Positions 1 to 7,468 of a stretch of DNA of 17,499 nucleotides are shown in pieces. The notes below the pieces were generated by a model, which worked only from the letters and a program-made list of their open reading frames with translations, did no database searches and was not told the origin of the DNA. Numbering within the stretch: the stretch's first letter is position 1; each line of letters opens with the position of its first letter. Source of the stretch: JAAYGT01 sp050252075 (GTDB lineage: Bacteria; Pseudomonadota; Gammaproteobacteria; Burkholderiales; Burkholderiaceae_B); assembly GCA_050252075.1 (NCBI GenBank), contig JBFWLP010000070.1, positions 1 through 17,499 on the forward strand, read 5' to 3'. The position numbers were made by a program, and so were the translations under genes.

Positions 1-214
1 AGTCCAGAGCCGCTGCAGGGTTGTGAATGGAGCATGGCCCCACAATGACAACCAGCCGGTCGTCGGAACCGTGCAATATATCGTGTACAGCATTTCGCGC
101 CCCATGCACCACATCGGAAATGTCAGAGGTACACGGGAACTCGCGCATGATGTGCGCGGGCGGCGAAAGCTCTTTAATTTCCCGAATTCGAAGATCATCA
201 GTATTATGTGACAC
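1..214 (-). CDS. aroG: DAHP synthase, class I, AroG-like (N-terminal fragment, cut by window edge)
   Basis: 3-Deoxy-7-phosphoheptulonate synthase condenses PEP and erythrose 4-phosphate, the first step of the shikimate/aromatic amino acid pathway in the cytoplasm. Only the first 71 codons are inside the window; the gene continues beyond position 1. The visible protein begins VSHNTDDLRIREIKEL and reaches the family signature VGPCSIHNPAAAL at residues 58-70. Residues D6, D7 and I10 align without gaps to the N-terminal segment of E. coli AroG (NDDLRIKEIKEL), which contributes to its phenylalanine feedback site. It resembles AroG more than AroF or AroH at this end. The start is GTG at 214, seven bases after a good ribosome-binding site (CAGGAG on the minus strand, about 222-227). 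Upstream lies a Phe-rich leader peptide and terminator, so expression is probably controlled by attenuation. The allosteric specificity is inferred from the fragment only. Confidence 0.9.
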   Translation of the reverse strand, partial: MSHNTDDLRIREIKELSPPAHIMREFPCTSDISDVVHGARNAVHDILHGSDDRLVVIVGPCSIHNPAAALD

Positions 215-254
215 AGCTTGGCTCCTGAGAGATTGCCAACATTGCAAGCGGTAC

Positions 255-288
255 AAAAAAAGCCGCCTAGCGACGCTGGCGGCTTTTT
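255..288 (-). terminator. Intrinsic terminator of the aroG leader (attenuator)
   Basis: On the minus strand the RNA forms an 11-bp stem, AAAAAGCCGCC (288-278) with GGCGGCTTTTT (267-257), around a 10-base loop, and the T-run continues to 255. This is a textbook Rho-independent terminator. It lies between the Phe-rich leader ORF (stop at 305) and the aroG GTG at 214, so it is placed to stop transcription before aroG. It also reads on the plus strand with five Ts, but no plus-strand gene ends there. Confidence 0.9.
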
Positions 289-339
289 GGGAATTTGGTA
301 TTTTTTAGCGTGTACTGCGCTTCCCTTCCTCCACCAGCG
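274..339 (-). promoter_or_regulatory. Antiterminator helix of the aroG attenuator
   Basis: In minus-strand RNA, CGCUGGUGG (339-331, inside the leader ORF just after the Phe codons) pairs with CCGCCAGCG (282-274), nine base pairs with one G-U. CCGCC is the 5' arm of the terminator, so the two structures exclude each other. A second helix, GGGAA (325-321) with UUCCC (293-289), nests inside it across a 5x6 internal loop. If a ribosome stalls on the Phe codons (349-373) this helix can form and aroG is transcribed. If it reaches the stop codon it covers about 293-325, breaking the inner helix, and the terminator forms. Pairing was done by eye, without energy calculation. Confidence 0.75.
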
Positions 340-391
340 GCATCGGAAAAGTAAAAAAATAAAAAAAGAAAAACTGGGTAGCGGCGTACAT
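305..391 (-). CDS. Phe/Tyr-rich leader peptide of the aroG attenuator
   Basis: This small ORF of 28 codons reads MYAATQFFFFYFFTFP and then continues for 12 residues (ending KRSTR) to a TAA at 305-307. It has seven Phe codons and one Tyr codon in the nine-residue stretch at residues 7-15. The E. coli PheL leader peptide has the very similar core FFFAFFFTFP, so this is almost certainly a regulatory leader peptide whose translation measures charged tRNA-Phe. An in-frame ATG at 409 (start MVELVP) has a GGA seven bases upstream and may be the real start, giving 34 residues; the ATG at 391 has only a weak AGAG. It differs from PheL in running on past FTFP before stopping. It overlaps a plus-strand extension of the pepN reading frame, which I reject as the pepN start. 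I could not place its promoter confidently. Confidence 0.85.
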   Translation of the reverse strand: MYAATQFFFFYFFTFPMPLVEEGKRSTR

Positions 392-488
392 GGGAACTAA
401 CTCTACCATATTTTTTCCAACACCGCCAGCGTCACCAGCGACTACAATGGCGCATCCGTTCATCAGGCGTTTTCCCATAAGGTCAGTT

Positions 489-3185
489 ATGCGTACAGAC
501 ACCCCTCCCACTGTACATCGGTCCAGCTATCAGCCCTTCCCTTACCGTATCAGTCACGTGGATCTGCAGTTCGATCTGGATCCGGAAAAAACTACCGTTA
601 TCACGACACTGAATGTGCAGCGAACGGCGGGCTCGCCGGTTCCGCTGGTATTGAACGGGGATTCCCTGGAACTCGTGGAAATTTGTCTCGACGAAACCGC
701 GCTGCAACCCGGCAGCTACCAGTTGGGCGAAAGCGAACTCACACTGCACCCTGACGCAGAACACTTCACACTGCGCATTACCAGCACGTGCAGCCCGATC
801 CATAATACGGCGCTCATGGGCTTGTACGTTTCCGGCGACAAGCTTTTCACGCAGTGCGAAGCCGAAGGTTTCCGGCGCATTACGTGGTTTCCCGACCGCC
901 CCGACGTCATGTCACGCTATACCGTCACCCTGCGTGCCGACAAATCACGCTTCCCCTTGTTGCTCAGCAACGGCAATCTTGTCGGACAGTGCGATTTGCC
1001 CGAGGGACGCCATGAGGCGCGCTGGGAAGACCCCCACCCCAAGCCTTGTTACTTGTTTGCGCTGGTGGCGGGTGATTTCGAATGCCGTGAAAGAACGGTA
1101 CACACACGAAGCGGGCGCCCCGTGTTGCTGCAGGTATACAGTGATCGCGGTACGCTCGACAAAACCGCCTGGGCCATGGACTGCCTGGAACGGTCATTGA
1201 CGTGGGATGAACAGCGTTTCGGCCTGGAGCTTGATCTGGATCGGTTCATGATCGTTGCCGCCCGCGACTTCAATATGGGCGCCATGGAGAACAAAGGGCT
1301 GAATATCTTCAATTCGGCCTATGTGCTGGCCGACAAGGACACAGCAACCGATGCCGTGTATCGGGCGATCGAGGCGGTCATCGGCCACGAATATTTCCAC
1401 AACTGGACCGGAAACCGCGTAACCTGCCGCGACTGGTTCCAGCTCTCGCTCAAAGAGGGCCTGACAGTCTTTCGCGACCAGGAATTTTCCGCCGACATGC
1501 TGGCCGCCGGTGCCAACGACGCCCAGGCGCAAAGTGCCCGTGCCGTAAAGCGTATCGACGATGTCAGCGCCTTGCGTATTGCCCAGTTCCCGGAAGACGC
1601 CGGCCCGATGGCCCATCCGATACGCCCGGAAAGCTATCAGGAAATCGCCAATTTTTATACCGCAACGATCTACGAAAAAGGGGCGGAAGTCATACGCATG
1701 CAGCATACCCTGCTGGGCGAAGAAGGCTTTCAGGCGGGTATAAAGGAATACTTCCGGCGACACGACGGCCAGGCCGTCACCTGTGACGACTTCATCGACG
1801 CCATGGAATCGGTGTACAGGGAACAGAATCAGGGCAAAGATATGTCCGTCTTCCGGCGCTGGTATGCGCAGGCCGGCACCCCGCGGGTAACCGTTTCACA
1901 CCGGTACGCCCCCGATACGCACACCAGCACCCTGACCCTGAGCCAGAGCTGCCCGCCGGTTGGCGTGGAAAAGCGCCGGGAACCATCCGGGCACAAGGCC
2001 CCCTTGCACATACCCGTGGCGATCGGCATGCTCGATTCCAGCGGGAAACCACTCCACATCTCCTGTAGCGGCGAACACCGTCAAACTGTGTTGCTGGAGC
2101 TGACCAGCGAATCGCAAACCTGGGTTTTTCAGGATATTCCCGAAACACCCGTGCTGTCGCTACTGCGCAATTTCTCAGCCCCCGTCATCATCGACTACCC
2201 CCGGCACGACAACGAACTGGCCCTGCTGGCCGCGCATGATCCGGAACCGTTCGCCCGCTGGGAAGCCGGGCAAGAACTTGCGACGCGCCAGCTGCTGGCG
2301 CTTGCGCGCCAGTTTGCCGATGGCAACACCTCACCCGGTCCGGACGCCACCGTATTTGCCGCCTGGGAGCGCCTGGCCCGCGACCCGCACCTGACACCGG
2401 CCTACCGGGCCCGGGTGCTGGCCTTGCCCAGCGACAAGGAAATACTGGAAAAAACGCAGCCCATGGACCCGGTCAGTGTGGTCAACGCCTCCCGTCTCAT
2501 GCGCTCGGAAATGGGCCGTCGCCTGGCCACCGGCTGGCTGGATCTTTACCAGGACGCCTGCGCACATACCCGCGACGATTACTCGCCGGATCCGGTGAGT
2601 GCAGGATGGCGATCGCTGAAGAACCTGTCACTGACACGCCTGATGGAAGCCGCCCACCCCCAGGCCGCCGACCTGGCGCAAGCCCAATACCACAACGCCG
2701 GCAACATGACGGACCGGCTGGGCGGGCTGTCGGCATTGTTGCTGGGTGAAAGCGATGCCGGCCAGGCGGCTCTGGATCATTTCTACGAGCAATGGCAACA
2801 CGACGCCCTGGTCATGGATAAATGGTTCGCTCTTCAGGCCACGGCACGCCATACCACCGTGAACACCGTCCGCGCCCTGATGCTGCATCCGGCGTTTTCG
2901 CTGCGCAATCCCAACCGGGCGCGCTCGCTCCTGTTCCAGTTTTGCATGAACAACATGGCCGGTGTGCACAACCCCGAAGGCTATGAATTCTGGGCCGAAC
3001 AAGTGATCGCCCTCGACGGCATCAACCCCGAGATCGCCGCCCGCCTGGCGCGGGCCTTCGATAACTGGTCACGCTACGCACCCCGGCATCGCGATGCGAT
3101 GAAATCGGCGCTTGAACATATTCAGCAACAAAGCACTTTGTCACGAAACGTTTCCGAAATTGTATCCAAGGCGCTGACACTTTAG
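489..3185 (+). CDS. pepN: Aminopeptidase N (M1 family zinc metalloprotease)
   Basis: Removes N-terminal residues from peptides in the cytoplasm, the main broad-specificity step of late protein turnover. The 898-residue product aligns along its length with E. coli PepN (870). It shows the M1 exopeptidase motif GAMEN at 264-268, the zinc site HEYFHNW with ligands H300, H304 and E323 (HEXXH-18-E), catalytic E301, and the transition-state tyrosine Y395 in IYEKGAEV. The ATG at 489 is chosen because it has AAGG six bases upstream and the homologous sequence starts close behind it. Longer starts at 390 and 447 add residues unlike PepN and run into the divergent leader region. About 11 residues are inserted relative to E. 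coli after QEFSAD (residues 337-350). No signal peptide. The gene is followed by fbp after 37 bases. Confidence 0.96.
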   Translation: MRTDTPPTVHRSSYQPFPYRISHVDLQFDLDPEKTTVITTLNVQRTAGSPVPLVLNGDSLELVEICLDETALQPGSYQLGESELTLHPDAEHFTLRITSTCSPIHNTALMGLYVSGDKLFTQCEAEGFRRITWFPDRPDVMSRYTVTLRADKSRFPLLLSNGNLVGQCDLPEGRHEARWEDPHPKPCYLFALVAGDFECRERTVHTRSGRPVLLQVYSDRGTLDKTAWAMDCLERSLTWDEQRFGLELDLDRFMIVAARDFNMGAMENKGLNIFNSAYVLADKDTATDAVYRAIEAVIGHEYFHNWTGNRVTCRDWFQLSLKEGLTVFRDQEFSADMLAAGANDAQAQSARAVKRIDDVSALRIAQFPEDAGPMAHPIRPESYQEIANFYTATIYEKGAEVIRMQHTLLGEEGFQAGIKEYFRRHDGQAVTCDDFIDAMESVYREQNQGKDMSVFRRWYAQAGTPRVTVSHRYAPDTHTSTLTLSQSCPPVGVEKRREPSGHKAPLHIPVAIGMLDSSGKPLHISCSGEHRQTVLLELTSESQTWVFQDIPETPVLSLLRNFSAPVIIDYPRHDNELALLAAHDPEPFARWEAGQELATRQLLALARQFADGNTSPGPDATVFAAWERLARDPHLTPAYRARVLALPSDKEILEKTQPMDPVSVVNASRLMRSEMGRRLATGWLDLYQDACAHTRDDYSPDPVSAGWRSLKNLSLTRLMEAAHPQAADLAQAQYHNAGNMTDRLGGLSALLLGESDAGQAALDHFYEQWQHDALVMDKWFALQATARHTTVNTVRALMLHPAFSLRNPNRARSLLFQFCMNNMAGVHNPEGYEFWAEQVIALDGINPEIAARLARAFDNWSRYAPRHRDAMKSALEHIQQQSTLSRNVSEIVSKALTL

Positions 3186-3222
3186 GCACAGCGCTGTATC
3201 CATCACGGAGTCCACTGCCATC

Positions 3223-4263
3223 ATGAAACAAAAACACAAGACGCTGACCCAGTATCTGGTTGAGCAGCAGCGCGAGGAAAAGGCGGTTTCCGCCGAGGTT
3301 CGACTACTCATTGAAACCGTGGCGCGAGCCTGCAAGGCGATCGGCCATGCCGTCAGCAAAGGGGCCCTGGGCGGTGTCCTGGGCAGCCTGGACAGCGAAA
3401 ACGTGCAAGGCGAGGTTCAAAAGAAACTCGACGTGCTGTCCAATGAAATTCTTCTGGAAGCCAACGAATGGGGCGGACACCTTGCCGCCATGGCCTCCGA
3501 GGAAATGGAAACCATTCACCTCATCCCCAACCGCTATCCGCGTGGCGAATACCTGCTGTTGTTCGATCCGCTCGACGGCTCATCCAATATCGATGTCAAC
3601 GTTTCCATCGGCACCATTTTTTCGGTGCTCCACGCGCCGCGCGACGCGTCCGGACGCGACATCGAGGAAAACGACTTTCTGCAGCCCGGTGCAACCCAGG
3701 TGGCGGCCGGCTATGCCGTGTACGGGCCTCAAACCATGCTGGTGCTGACGGTGGGCACCGGGGTGGTTGGTTTCACCCTCGACCGGGAAATGGGCTCGTG
3801 GGTACTCACCCACGACAACATCTGCATTCCTGAACAAACCGCCGAATTCGCGATCAATATGTCGAACATGCGCCATTGGGAATCGCCGGTCAAGCGCTAC
3901 ATCAACGATTGCCTTGCCGGCAAAACGGGGCCGCTGGGCAAAGACTACAACATGCGCTGGATAGCCTCCATGGTGGCCGATGTGCACCGTATTCTCACCC
4001 GCGGCGGAATTTTCATGTACCCGCGCGATGAGCGCCCCTCGGGCAAGAAAGGCAAGTTGCGGCTCATGTACGAAGCCAACCCCATGAGCTTCATTGTGGA
4101 GCAGGCCGGCGGAGCGGCTGTCGACGGCGAGCACCGCATTCTGGATATCAAACCATCGGGCTTGCACCAGCGCACCGGAGTAGTGTTGGGTTCAAAAGAA
4201 GAGGTGCTGCGAGTACAACGCTACCACCTGGAAGAAAAGCATTACCCCGGAACCCATTCGTGA
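3223..4263 (+). CDS. fbp: Fructose-1,6-bisphosphatase, class I
   Basis: Hydrolyses fructose 1,6-bisphosphate to fructose 6-phosphate, the committed step of gluconeogenesis. The 346-residue protein has the class I signature LFDPLDGSSN with metal-ligand aspartates D115 and D118, followed by IDVNVSIGTIFS, and the substrate-binding C-terminal half with YPRDERPSGKKGKLRLMYEANP. Length is normal for the family. The start has GGAG 12 bases upstream, a rather wide spacing. It lies 37 bases after pepN on the same strand and may be co-transcribed with it, although the two have no shared pathway. A long hairpin begins three bases after its stop codon. Confidence 0.96.
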   Translation: MKQKHKTLTQYLVEQQREEKAVSAEVRLLIETVARACKAIGHAVSKGALGGVLGSLDSENVQGEVQKKLDVLSNEILLEANEWGGHLAAMASEEMETIHLIPNRYPRGEYLLLFDPLDGSSNIDVNVSIGTIFSVLHAPRDASGRDIEENDFLQPGATQVAAGYAVYGPQTMLVLTVGTGVVGFTLDREMGSWVLTHDNICIPEQTAEFAINMSNMRHWESPVKRYINDCLAGKTGPLGKDYNMRWIASMVADVHRILTRGGIFMYPRDERPSGKKGKLRLMYEANPMSFIVEQAGGAAVDGEHRILDIKPSGLHQRTGVVLGSKEEVLRVQRYHLEEKHYPGTHS

Positions 4264-4266
4264 AAA

Positions 4267-4308
4267 CGACCGGGCGCTCCACCCTGTAACGGATGGAGCG
4301 CCCGGTCG
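4267..4308. terminator. Long perfect hairpin between convergent fbp and qor
   Basis: A 15-bp perfect stem, CGACCGGGCGCTCCA (4267-4281) with TGGAGCGCCCGGTCG (4294-4308), with a 12-base loop. It sits in the 87-bp gap between the convergent fbp and quinone oxidoreductase genes. There is no T-run on either side, so it may act as a bidirectional transcript end or 3' stabilising hairpin rather than a classic intrinsic terminator. Confidence 0.7.
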
Positions 4309-4350
4309 CCGTAAATCACGAACCCGCTTGGGCTTGATGGAGCCTGGACT

Positions 4351-5337
4351 TTAGTCTAGCGTCAGCACAGTGGCTCCGTGGGTTTTACGTGCCGCCAGTG
4401 CCGCCTGTGCCTGAGCCGCGTCCTCTAGCCGGAAACGCTGGCCAATGTGGATTTTGATGTCGCCGTTGTTGACATGCGCGAACAGCTCATCGGCAGCGGC
4501 TTGCATCGTTTCCAGCGTTGGAACGTAGGTGCCCAGCGTGGGACGCGTAACGTACAACGCCCCTTTTGCCGCCAGGATACCCAGATTCACGCCTTCGACC
4601 GAACCCGAGGCATTGCCGAAGCTGACCATCAGGCCGCGAGGCTGCAGGCAGTCAAGCGACGTAAGCCAGGTATCTTTGCCCACGCCGTCATACACCACGG
4701 GCACTTTCTTGCCGCCGGTCAGTTCCATGACCCGCTCGACAACATTCTCGCGGGAGTAATCAATGACTTCCCAGGCGCCGTACTGCTTGGCCAATGCCGC
4801 CTTTTCGGGCGTAGAGGCCGTACCAATGAGCTTGACACCCAGCGCCCGGGCCCATTGGCAGGCAATCAGGCCGACGCCACCGGCGGCAGCGTGGAACAGT
4901 ATGGTCTCGCCTTCGGAAAGCCGGTAGGTCTGACGAAACAGATACTGCACCGTCAACCCCTTGAGCATGAGCGCCGCCGCCTGCTCAAAATCGACGCCGT
5001 CGGGAATCTTGACCACACGGTCTGCAGGTACGTTGCGTGCCTCGGCGTAAGCGCCGATGGGGCTTTGCCCATAGGCAACGCGGTCACCGACCTTCAGATG
5101 CGTAACCTGGCTTCCCACCGCTTCGACAATACCCGACGCCTCAAAGCCCAGACCATGAGGTAAGGGATGGGGATACAACCCGGTACGGAAGTAGATATCG
5201 ATGAAGTTCAGCCCCACGACTTTTTGCCGCAGGGTCACCTCGTTGGGTTTGGGGTCGGGCACATCGACGGTGACCAGCTTGAGAACCTCGGGGCCGCCTT
5301 TTTGTTCAATCTGTATTGCTTTGACCTGATGGATCAC
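4351..5337 (-). CDS. qor: NADPH:quinone oxidoreductase, zinc-independent MDR family
   Basis: A medium-chain dehydrogenase/reductase of 328 residues that matches E. coli Qor over its full length (for example GLNFIDIYFRTGLYP, LKGLTVQYL, SLDCLQPRGLMVSFGNASG). The NADPH-binding AAAGGVG motif is at 150-156 and the quinone oxidoreductase signature region is intact. Zinc-ligand cysteines are absent, as expected for this subfamily. Such enzymes reduce quinones or activated alkenes by NADPH in the cytoplasm; the natural substrate is uncertain. The start is GTG at 5337, six bases after an AAAGGAG ribosome-binding site. It is the last gene of the probable minus-strand operon, 37 bases after dmlA. Confidence 0.92.
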   Translation of the reverse strand: MIHQVKAIQIEQKGGPEVLKLVTVDVPDPKPNEVTLRQKVVGLNFIDIYFRTGLYPHPLPHGLGFEASGIVEAVGSQVTHLKVGDRVAYGQSPIGAYAEARNVPADRVVKIPDGVDFEQAAALMLKGLTVQYLFRQTYRLSEGETILFHAAAGGVGLIACQWARALGVKLIGTASTPEKAALAKQYGAWEVIDYSRENVVERVMELTGGKKVPVVYDGVGKDTWLTSLDCLQPRGLMVSFGNASGSVEGVNLGILAAKGALYVTRPTLGTYVPTLETMQAAADELFAHVNNGDIKIHIGQRFRLEDAAQAQAALAARKTHGATVLTLD

Positions 5338-5374
5338 AACACACTCCTTTCTATTGAAAAACCGGGTCCGGGCA

Positions 5375-6439
5375 TCAGCCGCGGGCGATCACCTCGGCAA
5401 CGGCACGCCCAACATCTTGCGTGCTGGCCTTGCCGCCCATGTCAGGCGTATGCGGCCCTTCTGCAAGCACCGTTTCAATGGCCTTGACAACATGGTTGGA
5501 CGCTTCGGGATAACCCAGAAAATCGAGCATGAGCGCACCACTCCAGATCTGTCCGACCGGATTTGCAATATTCTTGCCATAGATATCGGGCGCGGAACCG
5601 TGAACCGGCTCAAACAACGACGGGAAAAGGCGATCGGGATTCAGGTTGGCCGAAGGCGCAATGCCAATGGTACCGGTGCAGGCAGGGCCCAGGTCGGACA
5701 AAATATCGCCGAACAAATTAGACGCAACCACCACATCGAACCAGTCGGGGTGCTGAACAAAATGAGCGCACAGAATATCAATGTGGTACTTGTCCCAACG
5801 CACGTCGGGATAATTCTGACCCATTTCCGCCACACGCTCGTCCCACCAGGGCATGGAAATGGAAATACCGTTCGACTTTGTCGCTGCGGTCAGGTGCTTG
5901 CCACGCTTTTGCGCCAGTTCGAAGGCGAACTTCAGCACGCGATTGGCGCCATGCCGCGTGAAGATGCTTTCCTGAATGACCACTTCGCGGTCGGTGCCCT
6001 GGAAAATACGTCCACCGCTGTTGGAATATTCACCTTCGGTATTTTCCCGCACAATGAAAAAGTCGATATCACCGGGTTTGCGGTCGACCAGAGGCGACTT
6101 CAAACCGGGCATCAGGCGCACCGGGCGCAAGTTAATGTACTGATCAAATTCGCGCCGGAATTTAAAAAGGGAATCCCACAGCGCAACGTGATCCGGCACC
6201 GTTTTGGGCCAGCCAATGGCACCGAAGAAAATGGCCTCGTGCCCGCCGATCTGGTCTTTCCAGTCCTCGGGCATCATGCGGCCATGCTTTTCGTAGTGGT
6301 CGCAACTCCAGTCAAATTCGTCCCACTGGAATTGAATACCGTATTTCACGGCCACGGCATCCAGTACCCGAAGGCCCTCGGGCATGACTTCTTTTCCGAT
6401 ACCGTCTCCGGCAATGACCGCAATTTTATGCTTGCTCAC
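5375..6439 (-). CDS. dmlA: Tartrate / D-malate dehydrogenase (decarboxylating), DmlA/TtuC type
   Basis: Member of the isocitrate/isopropylmalate dehydrogenase superfamily. DmlA converts D-malate to pyruvate and CO2 with NAD; the TtuC type acts on tartrate. The 354-residue protein aligns closely to E. coli DmlA (361): IAGDGIGKEV near residue 10, LWDSLFKFRREFDQYINLRPVR, VRENTEGEYS, and the metal-binding NLFGDILSDLGPACTG with D245 and D249. FEPVHGSAPDIYGKNIANP follows. The GTG at 6439 is chosen because AAGGACGG precedes it and the homology starts there; a TTG at 6475 would extend it but overlaps the ghrA stop. It sits 32 bases after ghrA and 37 before qor. Substrate (D-malate, L-tartrate or meso-tartrate) cannot be decided from sequence. 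Confidence 0.9.
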   Translation of the reverse strand: MSKHKIAVIAGDGIGKEVMPEGLRVLDAVAVKYGIQFQWDEFDWSCDHYEKHGRMMPEDWKDQIGGHEAIFFGAIGWPKTVPDHVALWDSLFKFRREFDQYINLRPVRLMPGLKSPLVDRKPGDIDFFIVRENTEGEYSNSGGRIFQGTDREVVIQESIFTRHGANRVLKFAFELAQKRGKHLTAATKSNGISISMPWWDERVAEMGQNYPDVRWDKYHIDILCAHFVQHPDWFDVVVASNLFGDILSDLGPACTGTIGIAPSANLNPDRLFPSLFEPVHGSAPDIYGKNIANPVGQIWSGALMLDFLGYPEASNHVVKAIETVLAEGPHTPDMGGKASTQDVGRAVAEVIARG

Positions 6440-6471
6440 GTTGTAACCGTCCTTGTTTAAAAGAGTGAAAA

Positions 6472-7422
6472 TCAATAGCCTCGATCGCGTTGAACCAGCC
6501 CGCTCACGGGCTCGCCACGCTCCAGCGAAGCAATTTTCCGGGTGATTTGCCGACTTGACTCCTGTTTGAGCGTCATGGCGGCAATATGGGGAGTAATACG
6601 AATTCGCGGATGCGCCCAGAACGGGTGCCCGTCAGGCAGCGGCTCGGTTCTGAAGACATCAAGCAAGGCGCCGCGCAGGCGGCCATTCTGAAGTAAAAAC
6701 AAAAGATCATCGTCAACCACGTGCTCGCCCCGCCCCACATTGATCACGTAGGCATCGGGCAGCAACCGGCCCAGCGTATGCCGATCGAGCAAATTCGCTG
6801 TTTCAGGGGTAAGCGGCAACACATTCACCAGCACCCGTGTGGATCGCAGAAAATCGCTCAGGCTTTCAGGGCCGCTGAAGCAATGCACCCCCGGCAATGT
6901 TCGCGGTGTGCGCGACCAGCCATTGACGGGGTAGCCCAGCGACGCAACCGCCTGGGCCACCTGGGCGCCGATCGTACCCAAACCCAGCACACCAACCGGC
7001 CATTGCGCGTAATCGATAGCCGGTAAAGGGCGCCATTGACGGTCATTGTTCTGTTGCAGGTAGTCGTCGAACCGGCGAGACACATGAACAAGGCCGTGCA
7101 CGACATATTCCACCATTTGCCGGCCCATGCCGGCGTCCTCAAGGCGAATGACCGGCAATGCGCCCGGAAACTCGGGCAAGGCCAGCAGGGCGTCAACGCC
7201 GGCGCCCAGATTGAACACCGCACGCAAGCCCGTCACCGACTTGAAGAAGGCGCCCGCAGGCCGCCACACGACGGCATAGTCGGCCGCCACGGCCGAGCGG
7301 CCGTCCCACACCAGCACATTCCACTGGGGGCACTGCGACGCCAAGGCGGCCGCCCAGCCTTCCGAGGCACGGGAACCGGGCGTTGTGACCACAATCGTTA
7401 CAGGCACTTCTTCACCTTTCAT
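6472..7422 (-). CDS. ghrA: Glyoxylate/hydroxypyruvate reductase A
   Basis: D-2-hydroxyacid dehydrogenase that reduces glyoxylate to glycolate and hydroxypyruvate to D-glycerate using NADPH. The 316 residues align well with E. coli GhrA (312): NLGAGVDALL, RLEDAGMGRQMVEYV, RRFDDY, the nucleotide motif GLGTIG at 147-152, and the catalytic triad R231 (NVGRG), E260 (DVFRTEPLP) and H279 (TPHIAA). It ends RDRGY like the E. coli protein (RARGY). The start is uncertain: ATG at 7422 has no clear ribosome-binding site, while GTG at 7407 has AAGGTGA just upstream and gives 311 residues. Next to dmlA it suggests a role in tartrate, glycerate or glyoxylate metabolism, which is inference. Confidence 0.9.
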   Translation of the reverse strand: MKGEEVPVTIVVTTPGSRASEGWAAALASQCPQWNVLVWDGRSAVAADYAVVWRPAGAFFKSVTGLRAVFNLGAGVDALLALPEFPGALPVIRLEDAGMGRQMVEYVVHGLVHVSRRFDDYLQQNNDRQWRPLPAIDYAQWPVGVLGLGTIGAQVAQAVASLGYPVNGWSRTPRTLPGVHCFSGPESLSDFLRSTRVLVNVLPLTPETANLLDRHTLGRLLPDAYVINVGRGEHVVDDDLLFLLQNGRLRGALLDVFRTEPLPDGHPFWAHPRIRITPHIAAMTLKQESSRQITRKIASLERGEPVSGLVQRDRGY

Positions 7423-7468
7423 CAAGCAGGCGCCCAGGCGGTAAGTTGGCGCGGTAAAAATCGCCATT

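Noticed and set aside
255..288. Hairpin read as an ordinary terminator of a plus-strand gene or a bidirectional terminator
   Set aside because: No plus-strand gene ends to its left; the longer T-run is on the minus strand and it sits inside the aroG leader.
390..488. Extended pepN start at 390 (or 447), giving a 931-residue protein
   Set aside because: The extra residues do not resemble PepN, the region is occupied by the divergent leader peptide, and the ATG at 489 has a usable ribosome-binding site and fits the homologous start.
5354..6460. A 368-codon plus-strand ORF opposite dmlA
   Set aside because: It is the shadow of a highly conserved dehydrogenase gene on the minus strand.
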